From the NCBI GenBank assembly GCA_007570785.1, contig ML664662.1, positions 1,921,402-1,985,401 on the forward strand: a stretch of DNA of 64,000 bases, given 5' to 3'. This DNA comes from Antilocapra americana. Taxonomy: Eukaryota > Chordata > Mammalia > Artiodactyla > Antilocapridae. Below the pieces are notes generated by a model. It was not told where the DNA came from, made no database searches, and saw nothing but the letters and a program-made list of their open reading frames with translations. Shown here piece after piece: positions 31,544 through 43,156 of this stretch. A program made the position numbers and the translations under genes. The stretch's first letter is position 1. The number at the start of each line of letters is the position of its first letter.

Positions 31544-33651
31544 CCTGGTAGACTATGATGTATCTACAAGACAAATCTGGCCAACAGTAGCCGCAGACAC
31601 CCATGTGTCCCAAGAAGCTGAAAGTATTTACAATGTGGTCCTCTACAGAGAAAGTTTACCAGCTGGAGGTAGCCTGCAGCCAATGACTGACTGACCCAGA
31701 GGACAGAGGCTTGGCTCCATGGCCTCAAGTGGACACAGCTTCGTGGAGACATTCATCTTCCTGAGTTCCCTGGGGGATCAGAGCTAAACTTCATCCCAAA
31801 CTCCCTGTTGGCTGAGATTATTCATTTAACGTTTTGTGCTTCTCTCTTTGAAGGTTTCACCTGGGAGCATTCTGTCACACAGTCCCTTGCATCGGAATCC
31901 CCATCTCAAGCTCTGCCTTTAGGGAACCTGACCTAGCTTCTAACATGCTTTAGCACTGCCATCTTCAAAATGTGCCTTCAAGGGCACTCTGGCATCATCC
32001 AGCAAGCAGATAGGAGTGAGGGAGAGAGAGAAGGCACTCTCCTTCTTCAGTACCTCATCCCTTTTGCTCACAGTTGATTGTTGGAAGCTAGTCTCTCATC
32101 AAGATAAAAAGGGGTTTCAAAATTAATTTAACTGCGTGCCCAGAAGAGGAAACAGTTTTGGTAAGCATCTGGCCCATCTCTGCCCCAAGTCGTGTGTCTG
32201 AAGCCATTCCAGAGTGAAATCTCAGATCCAGACGATAGTGTGAGAGCAGGTCACAAGGCAGAACACGATGACTTTCTCCATGAGTGGAACAGCCACAGGG
32301 ACTCTCGTATCTTTGAGTAATCTTCTCTTGTCGGCCTTCCCAGCTCTTCTTTAGGGGCGGCAAGCATGATGGAATCACCTCCCAGCACCTAGCCCAATGC
32401 TTGGCACATAGAAGGAAGTTAATAGATGTTTGGTGAATAAAACTGCTGTTCATCAGGGCAGTTAGCAACCACAAAGGTTTGGCTCCCACGAAAGTTTCTC
32501 TCTTGGCTCTGTCTCTCTTCTGAGGTTGTCTTGGTCACCTCTCTCCCCAGTGCTGGGCTACACATCCCTAGTCTGTTTTAGTCTCTCTGCCAGCTCATTA
32601 GTTTCTGAGTCTGGATGTTTCTTGGCTTGATAATCAACAGCCCCCTTGGCTGGGGGCCTGCCTGGCTCTTATTAGCAGCTGTAGTCCTCGTGGAGATCAC
32701 AGGGAACCCCCCTAGAAGTCATATTTGTAAATATCTGCTGGAATGATAACAAGGCCACGCAGACGTCAGTGGGAACACAATCATTAAAAACATCGCCTGG
32801 TCACCAGTAGTGGCTTGTCCTTAATGAATTGCATTAAGACAAATTCAGAGGACACAGAGGTTTGCTTTGAGAGCTAGCATGGGGAGGAGTCCATTCCTGC
32901 AAGCCAGGGGCTTTGGGGTTAAATCTGGCAGTATCTTCTCAGCATCTTATACTTCATTTTATTAAAACTTCTGCGAATATTGTCTTATTCATCAGAGACA
33001 ACTTGCCCTACGTTCCTGATGGCAGGTATCATGATTTGCGTCTTGGAAATCAGCTCCCAGATGCCTAACCATTGGCCAAATGTTTGGAATGCCATTTTTG
33101 AAATTCCTGATAGGAGAGTTCCTACTGCCCTGGAGATGTCTCTTCTGCATATTCTTAGAAGAAGAACAAAAAACAAGAACACTTGAAAAAAAAGGGGGTG
33201 GGCAGCTCTCCCCGATTGCCAAGTGAAATACAGCTTTGTTATTGAAGTCTCTTGCTCCGCCTTTGGAAAAGCTGGGATTACATGTTCTTTTCTCCAGTGT
33301 CTTAAAATAAAAAGTAAGATGCTGGCTTCAAATTAATCCACCAAACTTTGAACTCAAATGAGGTTCCTTTCTAGAATACCACACTAGAGAATAACAGAGC
33401 AGGCTGCCGGAAGCTGGAGTGGGGAGGAGTTTTGGATGGTTGTGTTTTCCTGTTTCTCAAACTTGGGTTCCCCGGATGGCCTCTGTTGGGCCCACCAGCG
33501 GTGACTCACTCTCCAGGGTGCCTTGTTGGACCACATCAGGTGTCTCACAGCCAACATACCACTTGGAGTTCCTGAGGAGGATTCAGATTTGTTGTTCCCA
33601 CTTGGCCTCCTTCATGGGATGGCTTCTGAGTCAGGGGGCATTTGATAAAGA
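31544..33651. other. Single-copy stretch with an L2-like end
   Basis: 'gcttggcacatagaaggaag' and 'agatgtttggtgaataaaac' at 32400-32443 form an L2/MIR-type 3' end. 32620-32860 is repeat-free with an AP-1/CRE-like 'gacgtcag' near 32762. No exon supported. Confidence 0.4.
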
Positions 33652-33708
33652 TTTGTCCATGGAGTCACAAAGAGTTGGACATGACTGGTGACTAAGCACA
33701 CAGCACAG
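33652..33708 (+). mobile_element. BovA/BovB 3' tail fragment
   Basis: 'gtccatggagtcacaaagag' and 'ttggacatgactggtgacta' only. The rest of the element is missing. Confidence 0.6.
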
Positions 33709-34284
33709 ACCACGCTGGCTGTAATTTTGAACAAATACATCTGCCTGTAGGGGGTTTGGAGCAGAGAAAGAGGAGAAAGAAGATTCTGTAAAGTTGCATG
33801 GTCGTGGTTCTTGTCTGAGGGCTATTTGATTCATGATTATCTTATTTGGTGGCTTACAGGTACCTCCTGCTTGCTCTAAAGAAAGCTCATTCACGGACCA
33901 CCCCCCAAAAGAAAAAACCTGGGTGGGCAAACCTCTCTTTTGTTTGTTGAAGCAGTGGGGCGTGGGACTCTGGGGACCGGGGCATGTGGATAGGCAATGC
34001 TGGTTGGAATCCCTGTGTGGCCTCGTTTAATGCCCTGTGAATGTTCTGCCAGCCTTTTTGTCCCCAGCAACGCCTGTGCCCATCACCCTCCAATAACAGA
34101 GTGGCTGTGGAAGGGGACAGGGCTGCATGAGGTTGCAGGAAGGCTGGGAGGAGGAGGAGAGTGCAGACCAGCACGTAGGGAAGGATGCTGCATATCACCT
34201 ACTTTCAGTTCCAGCCTCTCTCCTCCTACCCAGTGGCAGGGTGGCAAGGTTCTTAATGATAATTTTTAAAAGTGTCAGGCCTCT
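33709..34284. other. Single-copy stretch, nothing recognised
   Basis: No repeat or exon recognised. Confidence 0.4.
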
Positions 34285-34400
34285 GCTCATTTGCAAATCT
34301 CTGTGTCTTATTTGCATACCAGATCCAGGAGGCCCCGACTCTGCATATGGAAAATGGAACACAGTATAAATAAGATAAATGGATTAGGTCAGCTGACTGC
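34285..34400 (+). promoter_or_regulatory. Candidate octamer/TATA promoter-like cluster
   Basis: 'atttgcaaat' (34289-34298) and a perfect POU octamer 'atttgcat' (34310-34317) lie about 50 bp upstream of 'tataaataa' (34365-34373). The palindromic E-box region 'gtcagctgac' follows about 15 bp later. This arrangement is known from octamer-dependent promoters. No transcript is visible. Confidence 0.3.
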
Positions 34401-35420
34401 AACTGTAGCCGCGGCCGACCCACGGGCACAGTGTGCAAGAACTACAGGGGAGGTTTGTCAATCAGGCAATTTATTCCCACCCTAGAAGTGGAAAAGCAGG
34501 ATGTGCATGCACACTCGCAGACTCACTGAGAATTCCCGCTGGGAAATAGGTCATCAGACAGTCCCTGCATGTTGCTGGCAGGGCCTGCCAGTCCCCTGTG
34601 GAGGCAAAAGGAAGCTTGGGGAGACCACTTACCCTCCAGGACCACCATCAGGAAGAAGGTTTGTGTCCGTAGATTGCGGGCAGTCCGTTGAAAGCCAGCT
34701 TCTCTGAACTTGCTGACTTAGCAAGAGCAGAGTTGCTGGAAAGAGGGGGTTGGGGACCTTTCAGTTCTTCTCACCTGTGCTTGTCCTTGGAGAAGACAAG
34801 AAGATTGTTGGAGGCCCGACCATCCTGGGACAGTGGTCTAGGCCAGCCAGGCCTGGGGACACAGGAAGTCTCAGCTCCTTCTCAGTTGGCAAAAAAAAAA
34901 AAAATCACCTGGCAGCCAGCCACTGGCTCCGTCCTGCCTACCTCTCAGCCCCTCCTCAGCCTGACATGTGAGTCCCCGAGGCTGACCTCCACCCTTTCCG
35001 GACACGGGCCATCCATCATGGCAATGCCATCCAGGACAGTAGCAGGCGACTCGTCCTTTTGATCAGCACAACTCTGGAAGTGAGGTTCAGGCGATGGACT
35101 GCTGTAGGGGGATTAATATGATGGGATGGGCACACCTTTTGCAATTAGTTAATGGCTTGGCTGTGTGGGGTAGGCTTCTTTGGCCTTCTGTCTTGGGATT
35201 AAAGACCTCAGATGACAGATGGAAACTTAAAATCACTCAGGAAAAGAAAACAAGCTGGTGGTGGGGGGAGGAGTGGGTAAAATGGTCCAGCTTGTGGGGA
35301 GGGGGGCAGATTTGGGCAGCAACAGGGGGAGGAAAAATGACCTGGGTCAGCGAGGAGGGAAGGAGTTTGGTCATGAAAATGTCTTAGAGAGTGTTCTGTG
35401 AGCTGGGGTTTCACAATAGA
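34401..35420. other. Single-copy stretch, nothing recognised
   Basis: An A run (34891-34903) is too weakly supported by a 7-bp repeat to call a retrocopy. 35255-35340 is G-rich. Confidence 0.4.
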
Positions 35421-35655
35421 CAGGTGTGTTTGTGAGCACAGGCATATTGGGTTGTGTATGTCTATGCATATGCGATTGGAAGTGTGTATGTGTTTATATG
35501 GGCATGCCAGTGCATGTGTGAGTGTGTGTGTATCTTTGTATGTTCATGTCTGCACAGCAGTGAGTGTGGGGTGTGTAGCATGTGGGGTGTGTATGGTCTA
35601 TGTTCATGCATGGGGTGTGTTTCTGAGTGGTGTGTATATAACATGGCGTGAATGT
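35421..35655. repeat. Degenerate TG-rich repeat
   Basis: TGTG/TATG-type sequence with larger imperfect units such as 'gtgtggggtgtgta' near 35566 and 35581. It accounts for the Cys/Val-rich frames here. Confidence 0.7.
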
Positions 35656-36404
35656 GTCTGGATCTTGGACTGCCAAGGCCAGACAGGTTCTGGCTCAGGG
35701 TTGAACCCACTCCATCTTCCTGGGCGCTCTCTGCTAGCTGCTCTCTTAGCCCAGGGCCCCTCACTGTCCACACCAGGCCTGCCTCTCTCTCCCAGGCACC
35801 CGGGGCTCAGCCTGCTGCCTTCTGCCTGTGATGGGGCGCCCTCCTTTCCCCATACAGGCTGGGCTGCAGGATGAGTCACAATCTCTTCCCTTCTTTCTTC
35901 TCTTTCCTAGTAGGAACACTCACAGAAACCTCTGATGTCAGGGTTTCAGAGCTGATCACCATGGAGTTGGCTGGGGTGAGGGAGATAGGGGAGGAGGGGT
36001 GGGTGACTACTATGTGGCCAAAGAGAGGGATATTCCTGATCTGGCATGGTGGCCCAGAAATGACACAACTGGGCGCTTCAGAAAGGCTCAGGGTTTCTCA
36101 GGATTGTAAGAAAAACTGGGTGCCTTTGAGGCCCAATTGCACAGGATGCCCTTGATGGAGAGGTTTAATCTGTGGCCTTTCCTGCATTGGGACTGAGACT
36201 GCCAGTAGCCTGGAGCACATCGTCATTGTCCCGGGGCAAAGGTGCTGGAAGGATCTCTCTAGGCCATGTAGAATCAAGATTCATTGATAAGAGCATCTCC
36301 TGGGGCTCGCTGGCTCAGCTCCTTCTGAGAGAGCCAGTGGGCACAGCTGCTCTGTGCCAGCGGCATAGGTAGGATCGCTGCCCTTGGAGGTTTTCTCACT
36401 GGAA
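35656..36404. other. Single-copy stretch with a weak exon-like interval
   Basis: 35911-35975 is preceded by 'ttctttcttctctttcctag' and followed by 'gtgagg'. One frame is open (GTLTETSDVRVSELITMELAG). Without other support I leave it as a lead only. Confidence 0.3.
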
Positions 36405-36960
36405 GGGGCTGTGGGGGAGGAAACATACTTTTCCTGCTACCCTTTTAGGTTCTTGGCTGAGACACCGCCTATAATAGAAGGCGGGTGAACAGGAGAAAGA
36501 GCAACAGAAGTTTAGTAACCTGTATACTGTCTGTGTACATGGGAGAGCCCTGGGAAAAATGAGTAATCCTGGAATTGGCTCAAACCACCACCTTAAACCT
36601 CATCTCCAGCTAAAGACAAAGGAAGATGCTGGGGGTGGGCAGTACGGCCAGGCTGTTTGTTGGGGGACAGGATTAGGAAAAGCGTAGTAAACAAAGGTAA
36701 GGTTTTTATGCAGATTTAAGTCCACGCCTGTTTCCTTCATAGCAGTTTCTAGAGATTTCCACTCATCTTCTTCCTGGTACAGAGAAAGAGACATCCTGGT
36801 GAAGGGAGTTTTCCTTCACATGGAGATGCCTCTTACAAAACTTCTGTTTTCAGAGCTTCCCCAATGACTGCTGTTTCTTGAAAGTAATCAGCCTAAAATA
36901 ATCTTTATGCCTAAATGGCATATTTTGGGGGTAGCAGATTTGGCTCCCCTTCCAGGCCAA
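36405..36960. mobile_element. Ancient LTR
   Basis: 'ggttcttggctgagacaccg', 'ggtgaacaggagaaagagca', 'acagaagtttagtaacctg' and 'cctaaatggcatattttggg' match a mammalian LTR class that I do not name. Confidence 0.5.
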
Positions 36961-37289
36961 TTGTATCTGATTCACAATAATAGAAACCAGAGGGGTTCAA
37001 CCTCAGCTTCAGGATGGGGATGATGGGAGTGCTGGGGATTCTCCAAGCTGATCACCCAAGCTCCGGGGGCCTGAGGTTGGGACCTCTGCCCATGGCTGAA
37101 GGTGTGGGTCTGACACTGGCCAGCCACACCTTACATGCCCCGCACCTGGTTGGCAAGAGTTCATCAATCTCCATCTCCTTGCACCCCGGAACCAAGAGTA
37201 GATGGATTTTCTTTTGCACTGTTCCCGCTTTTGTGCTGATAATTTTAGGAATCCCCAAGCAGAATGTAATTTTCTCCTAAGTTTCATTT
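36961..37289. other. Short single-copy segment between two LTRs
   Basis: No similarity to retroviral internal sequence was seen. Confidence 0.35.
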
Positions 37290-37800
37290 CAGTCAGAGAT
37301 CTTAAAGTTGCCTTGGGGTGTTGGGGAGGAAAATATTTTCCTCTACCCTTCTGTTGGTCTAATAGTCAAATTAACACAAGACAGATTAATAGGGGAAAAA
37401 CAAATTTAATTTTGTACATATGGGATCCCCATAACAATATAAGACCCAAGGGCAAATAGGGCAGTTGAGGCTTGTATGCCCTCCTGAGCTACAAAATGAG
37501 ACAGGCACTTAGGGTTTCCAAGGACAGGAGGGTCATTCACAGGACGATAATAAAAGCAGATGTTTGGCAATTAGATGTTTGCATGGCCATGCAGATGGGT
37601 CATTCAGATAAAACTTATCTTTGGTAATAGCTCTTTCTCTGAGCCAGGTACCACCTATCTATGTTTTTCTAGGTAGTTAAAAAAAGGGAGTAAAAGCTTT
37701 TATTCAGTATTTTAGGCCTTGATTATATTTAACTCTAAATAGTCCACATGCCAAAGTGGCCCATTTTGGGGAGGCTCCTTCTAAATCACTTCAAGGGGAA
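37290..37800. mobile_element. Second ancient LTR of a related layout
   Basis: 'attaacacaagacagattaa', 'caaatttaattttgtacata', 'aagtggcccattttggggag'. Shares the order 'ttttcctctaccct...aggggaaaaac...gccaaagtggcccattttgggg' with 36405-36960 but is clearly a different subfamily. Confidence 0.5.
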
Positions 37801-39031
37801 AAATACAATTCAAATTAGCAAATGCAAACCAGGTAATTTTTTTTTATATAATCACGATTGGTTGGAATTCAGGCGTGGCTGGATCCAGGAGCACACATAT
37901 TGTTAGCTTTCTCTCTATCTTTCTCTCTTTCATTGTTCTTGACTCTGCTTCTTTCTGCATTGTCTTCATTCTTTGGTGCTGCATGACAGCTCTCCATGCA
38001 GCACAAGAAGTTGCTATCTTCAGAGCTTTCCAGTTTTGCTACGTCATGTAAACAGAGCTCCTCTTTACCATCTAGTCGTATATTGGTAAATGTTTAACAC
38101 CTGACTCTCCAAATGAAAAAGCTCTGATGTGTAGCATTTGCTGAATTCTCCATGGTACACATATCCCCACTGTGGTCCATTTCAAGGTTTGCACATCTTT
38201 GGCTCTCAAAAGCTGGTGGAAGGAGGGCTCCAGCACACTGCTGCTTTGGTGTCTGCGCAACCATTGCAGGAAATCAGTGTGACTGCCCATGCTTGGAACT
38301 CAAGCCCAGCCCCAAACTGAGTCCTGGGTCCAGGAGAGTGGGCTGTGCTGATTGGTCAGGATGAAGTCTCTTGTTGCCTGGTGGGTGGGGTTGGAGAGGG
38401 GCGTAGGATGGTGGAACCAAGATCCAGACTAAAACCATATGGAATGGGAGTGAGGACACCCAGAAGGGGCCCCAACAGTATGTGTTCCTGGGAGGCCTTT
38501 GCGCTGTGGGTACTCCCTAGGGCATCTCAGCTATTACTCTAGTAGCTGCTTAGTGAAGGTGGTGGAGAGGAGATGCTGTCAGGGTGATAGCCTCAAAGCA
38601 GAAAGCCAAGGAAAGGGATAAGTCAGACAAGGAGCCAGATGAGAACAAGAAGGGGAAGAGGAAGCAGCTCTCGAATGGGTCTCAGCCATTCAGGGGACAG
38701 AAGAGGGAAGATGGTTGACCCAGTTTGGCAGGAGCCCAGCAACACTCTGTGTTCATTTCCTCTAAAACAAAGATGTCAGGCGAAGCCGCAGACTGGCAGG
38801 GCTGCCTGCAGAGAGGCAACATTGCGTGACTAGGAGTTGTGACCTCCTGGCCTGAGCACAGGATGTCGCAGGACCCCGAGGAGTGGTTGACTCACCTTCC
38901 CCTAGGAAACGGAGTGTGATTGTTCATGCACGTGTGTTTGTTGGTGTGTATGTATGTGTGTGTGTGTTAACCATGGGCAACTGAGCAGGCAGAACAGGGA
39001 GCCTTAACAAGGATTATGCAGAAGACAAGGC
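37801..39031. other. Single-copy stretch, nothing recognised
   Basis: A short interrupted TG run lies near 38933-38968. No exon or RNA gene identified. Confidence 0.4.
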
Positions 39032-39222
39032 CTGCTCTTTGTGACCCCGTGGACTTCAGCCCACCAGGCTCCTCTGTCTGTGGGATTTCCCAGGCAAGAA
39101 TACTGGAGTGGGTTGTCATGTCCTCCTCCAGGGGAATCTTCCCTATCCAGAGACTGAACTCTCACCTTCTGCCTGAGTCTCCTGCATTGGCAGGCGGATT
39201 CTTTACCATTTGAGCCACCCTA
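39032..39222 (-). mobile_element. Bov-tA SINE, tail-truncated
   Basis: 'gctctttgtgaccccgtgga' to 'taccatttgagccaccc', with a small insertion 'caccttctgcctga' before the tRNA-like part. Confidence 0.85.
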
Positions 39223-39699
39223 AACCCCTCTCCCTAGGAGATGCAAACAGGACAGCCATAGTTGTAACTGGATTTGAAAGTTGTCCAATGGTTCGATGTG
39301 AGGAATATGAGAGACATACTCTTTCTAAAACAGCCTCCCATCAATGACTCTTAACATTTTACCCAGAATTTCTATTTATATTAAGCCATGCCCCTTTCCT
39401 GCCATTAGCTTAAAAATTCAAACAATTCTGCGAGGCAGGCAATTCTGATGACAACTCTTTAGTATGAATGCATTTCAAAAGTATTCTCATAAGATTATAT
39501 AATTATACTTACGTAACCATTCAGGATGCATTTTCAAGTGCCTGCTACCTTGCTGGGTACAAAAGGTGCAAAGATACGATGCTGCCCTCAAGGAGCTCTG
39601 GGCTAGTGAGGGAGGAGTTTCATGTCTAGAGCTTTACATGGGGAGGGGTGGGATATGACAAGCACTTCAAAAGAAATGATGATGATAATAATGGCCCTG
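39223..39699. other. Mostly single copy with an ancient repeat trace
   Basis: 39520-39630 ('tgctgggtacaaaaggtgca', 'ctgccctcaaggagctctgg') resembles the repeat at 25150-25330. Confidence 0.35.
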
Positions 39700-40185
39700 T
39701 GCAAAAGCGGCCACAGATTCTTCCTCTCCTTGGATGCATGTTCCTGAAATGTGTATCCATGTGTCAGGAGGAGAAGTTTTCTCCACCCCTTGAATCTGAG
39801 CTGTCCTTGTGTCTCTCATGGCCACTGGGGGACATTAGCAAATGTGCCAAGAGCAGACACTTGAATAAAATTTGCACATCAAATCTTGCCCTCTTGCTAC
39901 ACTTGACTCTACCATGTCACAAGCTGGGTAGGGTCTGCTGGAGGCTGAGAGATACCTGGCCCTGTCACCACTATTGCCAATAGCCAGCCAACCTCCCAAT
40001 GTGTGAGCCTGCTCTGAACTAGGCAGCCCCTAACTGACACTCCTACCACAAACACCTATGTAAGCCTAGCCACTATCAGCAGAGTCCAGCCCAGCCCAGA
40101 ACTGAATGGTAGATTCATTATTATTTGAAGGTGCTACATTTTGGAGTGTAAGTGAATTACACAGTAATGGATAACTGATATAATA
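39700..40185 (+). mobile_element. LTR-like (MaLR-type) repeat
   Basis: 'gcggccacagattcttcctc', 'ccttgaatctgagctgtcc', 'ccaatagccagccaacctcc', 'acacagtaatggataactga' match the layout of 8224-8990. Confidence 0.5.
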
Positions 40186-40211
40186 ATAATAACAACAACA
40201 ACAGCAACAAC
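40181..40211. repeat. Short ATA/ACA trinucleotide run
   Basis: 'aataataataacaacaacaa' followed by 'cagcaacaac' at the 3' end of the LTR-like repeat. Confidence 0.7.
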
Positions 40212-40254
40212 TTCTCTTTTCTGGTTGCTTATGAAGTCCTGAGCATATACATGT

Positions 40255-40425
40255 TCATTTAATATGCATTCATTTAATAATTACAAGAGTTCTATGATAA
40301 AGGTCAGATTTTATCCATTAAGTCATTTACCCAGGGTTACATAGCTAATTAGTGGAAGCCCCCCCCCCCCCCCCGCCCATATCAGACTCAAGTTTCTGAG
40401 TCTCCACGCTGGTGTTTATTACATA
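40255..40425 (-). mobile_element. MIR with internal poly-C expansion
   Basis: 'taattacaagagttctatga', 'catttacccagggttacata' and 'gctaattagtggaag' are the complement of MIR. A C16 run (40359-40374) replaces the following few bases, after which MIR-like sequence resumes. Confidence 0.6.
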
Positions 40426-40789
40426 GCACCAGGCAACTTACTGCAGGGTTACAGAGAAGAGCCCTTTCTTCTTGAGGGCCAGGGTGACAGTGAGCAGAGG
40501 AGGTGGGGGTGCCCCCTCTGCCTGCCTCAAAATTTTGCTCAGGGCTGGCCCTTGCTGCTGAAAGTGGCCCATATGGAGGAAAGGCAAGGCCCCCTGTCCT
40601 GTCTCTTTTCTCCCTGTGACAAATGTCCTCATCTCTCTTCTTGCTGTGCATAATCAGCTCCTTTCTAGAATTTCAGCTGAGCATTCAGCAGTCCCTGGCT
40701 ATTTCTGGGGGCCTGGTTTGGCCCACCATCTCTCAGCTGCCAATCCTCTGTGACAAGCTCTCCACCTCAAACACCAACCGCCAGTTAGG
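40426..40789. other. Single-copy stretch, nothing recognised
   Basis: Frames on the - strand (40388-40651) start in MIR sequence and have no recognisable domain. Confidence 0.4.
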
Positions 40790-41080
40790 GTGATTTGTCA
40801 ATAATAAATTCTGAAGCAAATTGAAATATTTTTCGACAGCATAAAAACAAATGGGAGAAAACGGTTCTCATCCCCAAATGCTGATTGAATCAAATATTGC
40901 AATATCGATTGTATGATACATTTTCATATTTAATTCAATGAAAACCGTGGGGTTCGAACACTTTCCATTACCCTACAGAATTTTTCAGTTTGCTGGAGAA
41001 TTTATGATTGGTGTGCCTCCCAAATTGGATTACTATTGAATCAAAACCCTGCCATGTTATTCAATCAAAGACCGTGATTC
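40790..41080. promoter_or_regulatory. Candidate conserved noncoding element
   Basis: Repeat-free AT-rich sequence that retains CpGs, with 'tgattgaatcaaat', the C/EBP-like 'attgcaat', the Onecut/CUX-like 'atcgatt', and 'tttatgattggtg'. Such mixed homeodomain-type content is typical of developmental enhancers. Inference only. Confidence 0.3.
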
Positions 41081-41766
41081 TAACCCCAAGAGTCGATCAT
41101 GACCACTTTTCCCTAAGTGTATTTCCTTTTCCCTGTTTTACACAAGAATGCCTGGCCCTCTTGCCTGTCTGTACATTGTTTCCCCATTGACTCCCACCCA
41201 AACTCCCCCACCCCCCTACTACCTGAGGTCACCTCCCTGCAATTAAAATCTACCACTGACAAAAACCTAGCAAGACAACAACTGTTTTTTCAATATCAAT
41301 TTAGGCTTTTCTGGGACTTTATGCTCTCATCTCCCCGTTTTCCCCTCCCCTTCATATCCCGGTGTGGGCATGTCAACACACCAAAGAGGCAACTAGTCAT
41401 TTCTGGGTAGAAATGGGACTTGAGAGCTCATAGCAAATATCAGCACTCTCCCCGCCCTCTCGAAATCCATCTTCCATTTTCTAGCACATCCTTTCCTATA
41501 TGCTTTCATTCCCAACAGCCAGCACCCATTTTATCCATGTCCTAGGAGAGCTGGAAGTACCTGGCAATTGAGGTCCCTCTGGGGGCCTCCTCTAACTGCT
41601 ACTCCAGCTCCCTTGTACCCCCATCAGGCACCTCTGAGGGTGACTTCTCTCCCCTGCCCCAGAATGCTGTTTGAGGTTAAGCCCAAGTTCCCCTCTGAGG
41701 GACTATGTTTGATATCCCACCCTCACTCGGTCACCTTCCTTTTTTTGTACCACTTCCTCACTTGCT
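41081..41766. other. Single-copy stretch, nothing recognised
   Basis: C/T-rich in places. No exon supported. Confidence 0.4.
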
Positions 41767-42305
41767 GCTAGGGATTGAATTGTGTCCCTCTATAATCCAT
41801 ATGTTGAAGTCCCTACACTCAGCACCTCAAAATGTGACCTCATTGGAGGGTAGGGTCTTTGCAGAGGTGATCAAGTTAAAAAGAGTTTATTAGGATGGAC
41901 CCTAATTCAATCCGACTGGTGTCTTTATAAAAGGGAGATCTGGACACAGACACTCATGCAGGGAAAACGTCAAGTGAAGACGAAGGCAGAAATGGAGGCA
42001 GCGCTTCTGCTGGGGTGGCCAGCAAGTTCTTTCTGTTTTTTCCGTCACATCATATAGAAAACCCGAATGAACTTATTGGCCAACTCAGTACAAGTCTAGG
42101 GATGCCAAAGACTGCCAGCAAGCCACCAGAAGCTAAGGGAAAGGCATGGGATAGACTCTCTTTCTCACTCTCAGGAGGAATCAGTCCTGCCCACACCTTG
42201 ACACCTTGCTCTTGGACTTCTAACTTCCGTTAGCGTGGGACAACACATTCTGTTGTTTAAGCCACTCGGTGTGTGCTATTTTGTTGCGGCAGCCCTAGCA
42301 AATGA
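41767..42305 (+). mobile_element. MLT1-class MaLR LTR with a nested MITE
   Basis: 'gggattgaattgtgtccctc', 'catatgttgaagtccctaca', 'gtgacctcattggagggtag', 'gtgtctttataaaagggaga', 'ttgctcttggacttctaact', 'ctattttgttgcggcagccc'. The middle is interrupted by the mariner MITE at 42014-42088. Confidence 0.8.
42014..42088. mobile_element. Mariner-type MITE (hairpin)
   Basis: 'ggtggccagcaagttctttc' and its imperfect complement 'gaatgaacttattggccaac' form terminal inverted repeats around a short centre. This is a known short palindromic mariner-derived element of cetartiodactyl genomes. Confidence 0.75.
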
Positions 42306-42904
42306 AAACACTCCTATACTCCTTTTCCTGGCAGAATTTCTTAATAGAATCGCTCCTATATGAATCCTTGTCTCAGGACCTGACATGGGAAACCCAGGAA
42401 AGCAGGGCTCCATCGGTGCCCCACATTCTGGATGCATGTTTGCAGGCCTGCTTGAGAGGGAATCTCCCAAACCCACTTAGAAAATCTCCACTTAAATAAA
42501 ACCCCCACGCAGGTTAGCATCTCTGATGGCAGACGGCTCTTAACCAGGACGGCCTGGGCAGCCCTGAGCTCGCAGTCTTCTTCTTCTTACACATCTTTCT
42601 CCCGTGCCCCTCACAGCTGTGGCCCTGGCTGCTTCAGCAAAGTTGAATTGAGTGTCCCTGAAAAATATAGCGTAGCATCCTTTCCCTGCCGCGAGACACT
42701 AAACCAATAAATTATAAATCAGCCAGCAGCCCCGTGACATGTGGATGTAATGAGAAATGCAAAATAAGAAAAGACATGGAGAGGAGGACACGCAACTCTC
42801 TCTCCCTTGGCTCAGCTCTGGAGCACCAGGGCTGCTCCCTTTGGGGCTCAGAGAAAAACCATTGTTTTCTTTTCTCCATGTGTCTCTGTTGTTACACAGG
42901 CACA

Positions 42905-42951
<47 letters not shown>

Positions 42952-43156
42952 TGCATGCACCATGCACAGTCACTATTAACAATCAACCAGAGGCTGTTAT
43001 CCGGAACCTGGGAACAAAACCTGGGATAATAGAATTATTTAGTGCCTAGAGCTTATGAAACTCCAGGGCCAGATAGCTCCCCCAGGCCAGTTTTCTTTGG
43101 CCAAGGGGTCATCCTAGCTCTGTTGCCTTCTGCCCCAGGGCTGGTGGTTGGGAGAG
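42306..43156. other. Single-copy stretch around a CA run
   Basis: Apart from the microsatellite no repeat or exon was recognised. Confidence 0.4.
42906..42948. repeat. (CA)n microsatellite, about 21 units
   Basis: Uninterrupted CA run followed by 'gcatgcatgcac'. Confidence 0.95.

Noticed and set aside
34768..34910. Possible second retrocopy ending in an A13 run
   Set aside because: Only a 7-bp candidate TSD ('tcacctg') and no recognisable source; too weak.
35260..35340. Possible G-quadruplex cluster
   Set aside because: G runs present but loops exceed the usual limit in most arrangements; cannot be supported by reading alone.
42757..43049. Overlapping frames with long Thr-His runs
   Set aside because: Translations of the CA microsatellite in several frames; no coding support.
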